A stretch of 64,000 nucleotides of DNA from Epiperipatus broadwayi (Eukaryota; Onychophora; Udeonychophora; Euonychophora; Peripatidae). This document shows positions 56,401-64,000 of this stretch, in pieces. The notes under the pieces were generated by a model, which made no database searches, was not told where the DNA came from, and saw only the letters and a list, made by a program, of their open reading frames with translations. The position numbers and the translations under genes were made by a program. Numbering within the stretch: the stretch's first letter is position 1; the number at the start of each line of letters is the position of its first letter. The stretch covers positions 1,922,001-1,986,000 of the forward strand of contig JAQFVV010012496.1 of NCBI GenBank assembly GCA_028023455.1, read 5' to 3'.

Positions 56401-59400
56401 GTATACTTGAAGTGCAACATAAAAAACGAATTGGTTTTAATTCTGATTCTTTTTCTGTATAGTAATTTCGAAAATATAAAAATATGAAATACTGAAGTAA
56501 CATTTATTTTTTTAAAATATGTTCATAGATTTTTATAATAAATTAATCAAACTTCTAGTATGATAGTGCTAATGTTATTTCAAACATTTATCTTTATTCG
56601 CTCAATTAATAAATTGACTTTAATCAAATAATATTACAGATGTTTTTTTTTATATACTTTGCTTGGCATTACTCTAAATAAAATTCTTATGTGTGTAATT
56701 CATGTATGTTTAAAACATAAAAAAAATATTCACAAAAATATAAACATTCATTCTATTCTGTGTTGTTTATTTTGGATGTTTCTATTTTTAAAAAATATGC
56801 ATTAACACGTAGAAATTAAATATCAAAATTATTCAAAAAAACTCGTGAATAATTATCATCTCTTTTTATGTTTTTAAAAATAGTTTAATAAAACATGAAA
56901 TATATCTATGATTCTTTATTATTCGTTGTTAACATTTACATTCAATCTCATTTGTATTTGACATTAACCTATACCAAAACATGAAAAATCTATCTCATCT
57001 TCTTTCAAAATAACATACTACAATTCAAAAATTATTCATTATTTTTTTTCATAACTACAACGCTATACGATGCAATAACTGATAAAATTAAGATAGCGAT
57101 ACGATGCGTAGAAATGAAGAACTAACTAGAATATAGACTCAATAGTATAAAATATATGGGATAATCTACATGGATACAGTGTAAACGAAGAGGTATGACT
57201 TCTCTGTCTAATAACCTCCAATATAATACTAATGTCCAGGCTATTTATTCAGCTCACTCGAACATTAAAATACATAATACCAAGTAAGACACTGCCCATG
57301 GAAAATATATACAAGTCACAGGGCTACATAATCTGTACCTGCACAAACTACTAAGATAATAATATATGTTACTTTCCTATTCTCCATAGATCCTACATAT
57401 AAGCATCCCATTGTTTCTTTTTATAATCCCAAGGTCACTATGACTTAAAACTTCACAATAGATTTAACAATCAACATCACAAAAATATCTAGCCTTACTC
57501 TAAAAAAAAAAAAAAATTCACATATGACTTTAATAAATCTAAAACTACAAGAAAAGGTTTATTCACTTTTAAAACTCAGCAATAAAAATACAAATGATTT
57601 TGTTTTAAATATTAAAATCAATATTTAAAATATTTCCAAAAAATAAGCTTCATCCATTAAAGAATCATATAAAAATTATATGTATCAGTAAATTATATTA
57701 CATTAGTAATATAAAAGAAAAGTATGCATATCTTTTTCAAAAAAAAAAAAAAATCCTAGCTCATATCCTTAGAATAACAATAAAGTTTTATGTGTAATTA
57801 ATGCACGCACACATGTTTATATGATAAGGTAATACTATAAAAATATTCCAAGCAATTCTAAAAACAATAAAATATACATCATGTGAAATTGATATATTTT
57901 ACAAAGATTTACCTAGTAACTCTTCACTTGTCAGTTACTCTTGGACATTTTCTGGTCCAATATTTCATATAAAAACATATTAAATAATAATAACATCCAT
58001 TCAGTGTCTCTATCATACTTTAAAATTGTTTATGAAAAAAACTTTGCAAAGAATTAAAATATTCCTTAAATATTAATTATGTTAGATTAAATAAATATTT
58101 AAATGTAATTTTCCTACCTAACATTAATAAAACTTAATATTATAATTAGTAGGTGAAATGATAAATAAAACTATAGTTACTAAATCCAATTCTTTCTTCT
58201 CCATAAAGTTCAAATTAAAAGTTTTTTTTTCTTCCAACCTAATATTTCTTTATTAGAACTTCTTCATAGAAGTTTTTCTCCCAAAGTTTGTTGCTAAGAT
58301 GATCACTATCCAAAGCTTTAGAACAAAAACATTTCTCTCTTCCCTACGCATAAACTTATAAATAATATTTAAAAAAAAATAAAGTTGACTTTAAAATCCC
58401 ATATATTTTGAAAAATAATCATCGATCCTGTTATGAAAGTCTATAAATCACAGTCCAATATCTGCAGCTTTCCAGGAAAAATAATTATTAAATGTGATAT
58501 CACTTAGGAAAGCTTAAAAATAACCTCCAAAGTTTTCCCATTCACTTGGATTATACCGGGTTCAGATGCATCAATGATGGCTATATAAATCTATACATAT
58601 TTGTATGGAAAATACATACTTTATATTCCATTAATAATACCATTCTATGGTAATTTAAATAAAGTCATTTATAAAGTTATATGTTAGTCAGAATAATATT
58701 TTTAATTACCCATTTTATTTCCTTTACTAACAAATAACTTTAAAAAATCAGTTTTTACAATATTAAATGATTTACGGTCTTTTTTCTTAAGAATGACTTG
58801 TTATATAAAAAGATTATGTCTATAATACTATCAGTTTTTTTATCTTTAAAACCATTTTTAAGAAAAGTTTATAATAAACTTTTTAAAGACAATATTTTCT
58901 TTTAAAATATTTACTGCAAGCTTTTTTAAAATACACTTTTTCAAAATATTAAAATTTACATTTTTTCCATATAACTTTTGCACTCCTAATAAAGTTATCT
59001 ATCCTTAAAATACAATGCATAAAAATGTTAAACTTTCGAAGAATATTTCTGTTCAACTTTCTCGCCAATGTCCAAAATATTAACAATAAATAATGATATA
59101 GCTTTTCCCCCAATATATTTAAAATTGTATCTTCCCTTATTAGCTGTTCTATCATCCTTAATTCTTTTAAATACATTCTTGTTGGTATTAAATCCACAGT
59201 TTCCATGAAGTTGGCTTAAGCTTCAATAAAACAGTTGATAGAGGATTTATTAATTTAGCAATGCATAACTACTTTAGCTTAGTAAATTTATAATCCTTCA
59301 AATCCTTTCTTTTAAAACAATAATTTTAAGTAGTAAACTAAGCAATACTTCGATGTTAATATATGATAATAATATTGATAATATTAAGTTAACAAGTTAA

Positions 59401-60505
59401 TAAGCAATTATTAAATTAAAAAAAACCCAGAAAATGAGAGCAACTACTTTTATACTAAATTGAACTGATGACTTGATTGGTTGTTTTAATCTCCAACTTA
59501 TGATCTAATTTACATATTTGTCAATTTTGTGTAATTAAAATTTAGAAATAAAATTTATGACTCATTAAATATTAAACATTATTAGAAAAATTAATTCTAA
59601 ATTAATTTTATACTTTTATTTAAACAAACTAAACACTTTAAAATAACATTTAAAAAATAATACTTCAGTAATTTATTCAATATTTATTTTCAATGTATCT
59701 ATTTTTAAAACTTTACTAATTACATTTGTTTTAAAACTACCCAATTAGATAATTTTTATAATATTTACTTTTATATGATGCACAAATGTTTTCAATTTTT
59801 TAAAAACAATTTTATAGCAATTTTGAAAACTTTCTTTAGAAACCTTGTAAGCACAAAAGTATGTGTATTTGCTGATCACATGACTTTTTAAAACCAGACA
59901 ATATGTATCAATTTTTATAATTACTGTCTAAAAACAGAAATATCTTAAACATTTTATTACAAAATATTACATTAAAAAATGATAAAATATAATAATACAA
60001 TTTGGAATGGATAAAATTTAAAATTATTTAAGCTGTAATAAATTAAACACATTTGTCCACCATAAAATATATTATTTTTAATAAAATAATTTATAACACA
60101 AATATTAAATCTAATTTTTATTTAAAATATTAGTTTATTTAATTCTAAGTAATTATTCTAAACTAACTTTTAACACTTTATTTAATAGGACTTTTAATAT
60201 ATTATTTGACTATGGCCAGTTTTTCCAACCATACAAAAATCATATTTAGCTTTACTTTATTATTTTAACATATTAACATAGTTTTTTTATATATTTACTA
60301 TTCTTACTTTACTTTAACAAAGTTTTTTATAATATTACCAACATCATACAGCAGTTATACTATTTAAATTATACCCTTAATTTAAAATTTTTCAAAAATT
60401 GACTCATTAAACCTATCTGGACCTAGTAAAAAGGGCACAATGTATATATAATAAATATAAAATGCAGTACCCATTATAAAATGTTGTATATATAAAAAAA
60501 TAAAA
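56401..60505. other. Very AT-rich tract, no gene recognised
   Basis: Long A/T-dominated sequence with poly-A and poly-T runs. An 85-codon minus frame at 58949-59206 (LARKLNRNILRKF) has no recognisable domain. I see no splice-bounded exon. Confidence 0.55.
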
Positions 60506-60719
60506 AATTTTTAATGGTAAATACAATATTATAGTTTAAATTCTTTTGTAGAGCTTCCAATTATGTGGTAATCCTCATCAGCTTTAACTGAATTTCAAAT
60601 TTTTTAAACTTAATGTTACATATATTTCCATAAGCTGTGTATGGCTGTCTTTACAACTTGCCTATTAATAACATCATCATTATGTTTATCAATCAAAATT
60701 GCCTCTTTAATTTTCCTCT

Positions 60720-61065
60720 TTAGGAAGTATTATAATTTATCAGATATCATGTGGATGTCAGAAATTATATATCGGTGAATCGAGATGTTCTGTGGAGAAA
60801 AGATTAAAGGAGCATCAATTATTATATAATCGAATTAAAAATAATGCAAATAGTCAATTTAATACAGCTTCAGTATTCTTTGACCATGAAAAGACTTGTA
60901 ATTATAGGTTTACATTTAATAGTAGTGAAATAAAATATTAATGGAGGAAAGAAATTATAAAAATAGGAAAATTAAGGAGGCAATTTTGATTGATAAATAT
61001 AAGGATGATGTTATTAATAGGCAAGTTGTAAATACGGCCATACACAGCTTATGGAAATATAAGTA
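60720..61065 (+). pseudogene. Penelope-like GIY-YIG endonuclease, broken
   Basis: The plus strand reads YQISCGCQKLYIGESRC (about 60738-60788), VEKRLKEHQLLYN, NTASVFFDHEKTCNYRFTF, NSSEIKY, stop, and then in shifted frames ERNYKNRKIKEAILIDKY and VINRQVVNTAIHSLWKYK. CGCQKLYIGESRC is the GIY-YIG entry. Stops and frameshifts near 60940 break it; no RT is present. Confidence 0.82.
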
Positions 61066-61094
61066 ACATTAAGTTTAAAAAATTTGAAATTCAG

Positions 61095-61140
61095 TTAAAG
61101 CTGATGAGGATTACCATGTAATCGAAAGCGCTACAAAAGA
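61095..61140 (+). ncRNA. Hammerhead-like motif at the Penelope 3' end
   Basis: CTGATGA (61101-61107), one extra G, then a perfect 6-bp stem II (GATTAC-CAT-GTAATC), GAAA (61124-61127), AGCGCT as a self-complementary stem III, A at 61133. Stem I begins G-C, and a second paired block may exist further out. The inverted copy at 60545-60580 keeps CTGATGAGGATTACC but has GGAAG for GAAAG. Penelope-like elements are known to encode hammerheads, so context supports the call; the extra G is unusual. Confidence 0.55.
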
Positions 61141-61179
61141 ATTTAAACTATAATATTGTATTCACCGTTAAATTTTTTT

Positions 61180-61905
61180 ATTTATATATATATATTACAT
61201 TGATTTTCTGCTATTACTATATGTAACATTTAAAAAACACTGTAACAAAGTATATATTTTAATTTTTAAATCAAAAAACATAATATTCTTTGAGTGCATT
61301 AGCTTTTTACTCATAATTAAAAAACTATCACAATTCAACTTTATATACTTATAAAGTACACTATTTACTTCTCTGAATACTCTGGGTTCTCTGATTCATA
61401 CCATCTCCAATTCGTGCAATAAAGCAAGTTTCTTTACTTTTTTCTTTAAAACTATTTTAACAATACTGGGATCAAATCCATATTCATGCTTTCCTTCATG
61501 ACTATAAAATATAAATATAACTGTAGAATTATTTTTGTTTGTGTAAATTAATGTTGCATCATTTTCATCTTTAGATACACCTTGTTTCCCAATTTTCTAT
61601 CCCCTACAGATTAAATTATGATAAATTGGTTCATTTTATATCACTTTACTTTCATATTATCAATTAATCTGCTCAACCTCACGAGTATCCTAAATCACAT
61701 TAAATTTCCATGCACACACAACTGCAATACTTAACATATGATATTAACATCAATCTTTTATCACTTCTGTTTCTTTTTCTTGCATATATTACTTAATTTA
61801 AAATGCTCTGTATATATCATTATAATTATATACCATTTGTAATATAAGCTTATTAAATTAAGTTACGTTATATATGACTTGATTTTCTTGCAAATATTCT
61901 TAAAA
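61180..61905. other. No clear gene; possible further Penelope relic
   Basis: The minus strand around 61400-61600 contains DENDATLI and VIFIFYSHEGKHEYGF-like frames reminiscent of the Penelope tail (SVFFDHxxxCxYGF). Too eroded to be sure. Confidence 0.35.
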
Positions 61906-61909
61906 CAGA

Positions 61910-62108
61910 GGTGAAACTCTCTGTACAGTAGCCCCACCCAGTGCAGGCCAGAGCAATCAATGGATGCAAGAAGAGTGTATAAACTCCCTATCTAGTGCCT
62001 ACCTATCCAATATCTGACTTGCACTAGGTGGCACTACTGTACAGAGTTTTGCCTGTTTTAAGAGCATGTGTAATAGAAAATGATCACGTAATGTTTGGTG
62101 GTTTTATA
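61910..62108. repeat. Family A short palindrome
   Basis: AAACTCTCTGTACAGTAG (61914) faces CTACTGTACAGAGTTTTGCC (62033). It ends with TGATCACGTAATGTTTGG. The ribozyme part is lost. Confidence 0.7.
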
Positions 62109-62109
62109 T

Positions 62110-62535
62110 CATTCACATTATACAGCTTTTACCATATTAGAATATACAAATTTCAAATTCTCTTTCTCATCAAACTCAAACTTATAGCTACAAAAATATT
62201 AAGATCTTGGAGAATTTTTGTATTAGAATTATTGCTTATGAAGGTTTGAGACCAATAAAAAAAAAGTAATTGAAAGGTTACATCTTTGATGTGGTAAAAG
62301 CTGTTAATAGCTCATATTGAAACAGATTAGTCTTATGACACATATAACACAACGTATGTGGAGTTTTGATAGTGTGTGTGCATATGCTTACGTATTTGAA
62401 GCTTAAAGGAAAAATTGAAAATAATAGTGATAACATTTATATATATAATTCTTTAAAATAAAGTTAGGAATGATTTAAATCTTGAATAATTAAATGAAAA
62501 TATTTATATATATATTTTTAAAATACTAATAAAAT
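62110..62535. other. No gene recognised
   Basis: AT-rich spacer. Confidence 0.5.
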
Positions 62536-62539
62536 CAAG

Positions 62540-63005
62540 TCATACACCATGTGACTCAACTTGATAAGTGGGTGTTACAAATCTAATATAATGAGCATGC
62601 TAATAGCTCTAAAGAAAGCTAGTGAACTGTTGACCCTCCTCAGTGAGCCATTAGGATATTCAGACACTAGATCTAAAATACCAATTGAAGGCCAGCACTT
62701 ATCTAATACTTAAATATTAAGAAGAAAACCTGATTTTTTCAGTATATAGCCATATGGGGATATGGGGCTGAACTAAATTCAGATCCCCCATATATTAATA
62801 GCCTTAGCAATATAACATTGCCAAAGCCTCAAAAGCAAAAACTATAATAGTAAAAAAAATACATATATATCACAGTCATACATCACATGACTTAACTTAA
62901 TGAGCTTGTATTAAAAATCTAGTGTAATGAGAGTGTTAATAACTCTAAACAAGCTTTCCAATTCGGAAAAGCTTGTTTAGAATTATTAACACTCTCGTTG
63001 TGGGT
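62540..63005 (-). repeat. Family B tandem, minus strand, decayed ribozyme
   Basis: One copy starts at CATACACCATGTGACTCAAC (62543) and the next at CATACATCACATGACTTAAC (about 62877), 334 bp apart in the same orientation. The second is cut short by a hairpin (62940-62995 around AAAGCTTGTTTAGAATTATT). The hammerhead core is not preserved. Confidence 0.65.
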
Positions 63006-63169
63006 GTGAATAGACCATATATCCCCTACGTTGCAGGTTATTTCTGATTTCGGCAAAAATCTAAATTTTTTAATCTAACAAAGAAAAAACATTTTTATTG
63101 TCTAAAACAAGGATGTTGTTTCTTGTAAAACACTTGTAATTATACAATTAATTCTAAGATGTTTTACTT

Positions 63170-63285
63170 CAAAGATTAAGTAATATTCATTAAGGCTGTA
63201 GCCTCAAGCACATGCGTATAAAATGCGATAGTAGGGACCTCTACAGGTCTTAAACCACAAGCTTACTCTTTGGAAGAACATTCAT
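63170..63285 (-). repeat. Family D fragment
   Basis: TAGGGACCTCTACAGGTCTT and CACAAGCTTACTCTTTGGAA match the D copy at 55.5 kb. Confidence 0.7.
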
Positions 63286-64000
63286 CAAAATCAGAAATAC
63301 ATTTTTGATTAAAATAAAAAGAAAAACATTCTAATTCTGTTTAATATATGATTTTTTTTCTACAGTACAGGCTTTTTCACACCTGCACTCCAATATCTAA
63401 TATATAGGGGGTTGAACTCAGACTTTCACACAACCTCAACTAATTCTGTTTATAAATTACATTATCTGCTATAAATAGTGAGTTCAGTTTAACCAAAGTA
63501 AGGGATCTTTTTTTAGGGAGGGAGAGCTGTTTTTCATGTTGGTGGAGTTTGAAATCCCAGACAAGTATAATTGAATGCTTCTCTGTGATATCTTATAGCC
63601 CACTACGTGTATAGTAGGTACTTTGTGGTAACTGAAATTCAAATTTAGCTTGCATATCTGTTAATTATGATATGTAATACCAACCATCTATATATGAGAA
63701 ACCAAGTTATTAATAAGATTCCAATAGTTCACTTTGAACTGTGATAGACACATATCTATCATAATGCAAAATACCATTAAAGAAACTTCTGTTGATAGAC
63801 AAAAAAATTATTACCATATATATAAACAGAAGCACAAACTTGATAGACATATTGTACCAGTCGAAAACCCACCAAAAGAACTGCAAGTCGGATCCAAACT
63901 CAGCTGGTTCAAACTGAATTCAAACCCAACTCACTAGCTCAGATTAGTAGAAATCGACGGCATAGTGCTATGCGCCAAGAAACTAGCTCAACGGTTGGTG
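63286..64000. other. Window edge; unassigned, less AT-rich from 63840
   Basis: A family C fragment (GGTTGAACTCAGACTTTCAC) lies at 63410. A 67-codon plus frame at 63734-63937, ending QVGSKLSWFKLNSNPTH, runs into balanced sequence at the edge (then LRLVEIDGIVLCAKKLAQR after a stop). It could be the start of a retroelement. I cannot name it. Confidence 0.3.

Larger units (their letters stand above)
60510..61175 (+). mobile_element. Penelope-like fragment flanked by its own inverted 3' end
   Basis: 60510-60722 (minus) and 60960-61175 (plus) are inverted copies of the element's 3' end, including the terminal GIY-YIG codons and 3' UTR. The unpaired middle holds the start of the GIY-YIG domain. Fold-back partial copies like this are known for Penelope-like elements. 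Confidence 0.8.

Noticed and set aside
58949-59206. 85-codon minus frame as a coding gene
   Set aside because: No recognisable domain, no splice signals, and AT-driven composition.
1-64000. CRISPR arrays, operons or bacterial attachment sites
   Set aside because: Splice junctions, SINEs, LINEs and very low gene density show eukaryotic DNA; no spaced identical short repeats of CRISPR type were seen.

Overview
The window looks like a piece of a large, AT-rich, repeat-dense animal genome. There is no bacterial-style gene packing. The only clear host gene is a split coding sequence on the + strand. Two exons (4990-5228 and 44100-44232) join in phase across an intron of about 38.9 kb and encode a six-cysteine neurotrophin/Spatzle-type cystine-knot ligand. 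A secreted ligand of this class, Penelope-like elements with GIY-YIG domains, a Merlin-like transposase remnant, LINE 3' ends and tRNA-derived SINEs point to an invertebrate bilaterian. A lophotrochozoan such as a mollusc is my guess, with low confidence.

Layout. 1-4989 is intronic or upstream DNA with repeat families A, C and D and a Penelope relic. 4990-5228 is the penultimate ligand exon, followed by a 56-bp minisatellite (5688-6175). The giant intron (5229-44099) holds many fold-back elements, Penelope-like fragments (17.0, 21.4-22.8, 25.6-26.2 and 30.7-32.2 kb), a decayed Merlin-like transposase (23.9-24.7 kb), tRNA-like SINEs (30.9 and 35.9 kb), a 2.3-kb tandem duplication with exon-like islands (38.8-42.95 kb), and four CTCF-like motifs just upstream of the terminal exon. 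After 44232 come the 3' UTR, more family A/B/C repeats, LINE 3' fragments (47.1, 48.1-48.6 and 49.4-49.7 kb), a very AT-rich gene-poor tract (52.3-60.5 kb), a Penelope fragment folded back on itself (60.5-61.2 kb), and a last B-family array.

The most interesting signal is a set of short interspersed repeats that carry type-I hammerhead ribozyme cores. Three families (here called A, B and C) each show CTGANGA, then stem II, GAAA, a very short self-complementary stem III, a TC or TA cleavage site, and a matching stem I. Stem sequences differ between families while pairing and core are kept. Families A and B occur in head-to-tail tandems (about 437 and 364 bp between ribozyme cores), the arrangement expected of retrozyme-like elements that pass through circular RNA. 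Family C adds a tRNA box-B-like motif at its 3' end. A hammerhead-like motif also sits at the 3' end of the Penelope-like fragment at 61.1 kb, so the autonomous and small elements may share a mobilisation route. All ribozyme calls come from reading the sequence by eye; no folding or database search was run.
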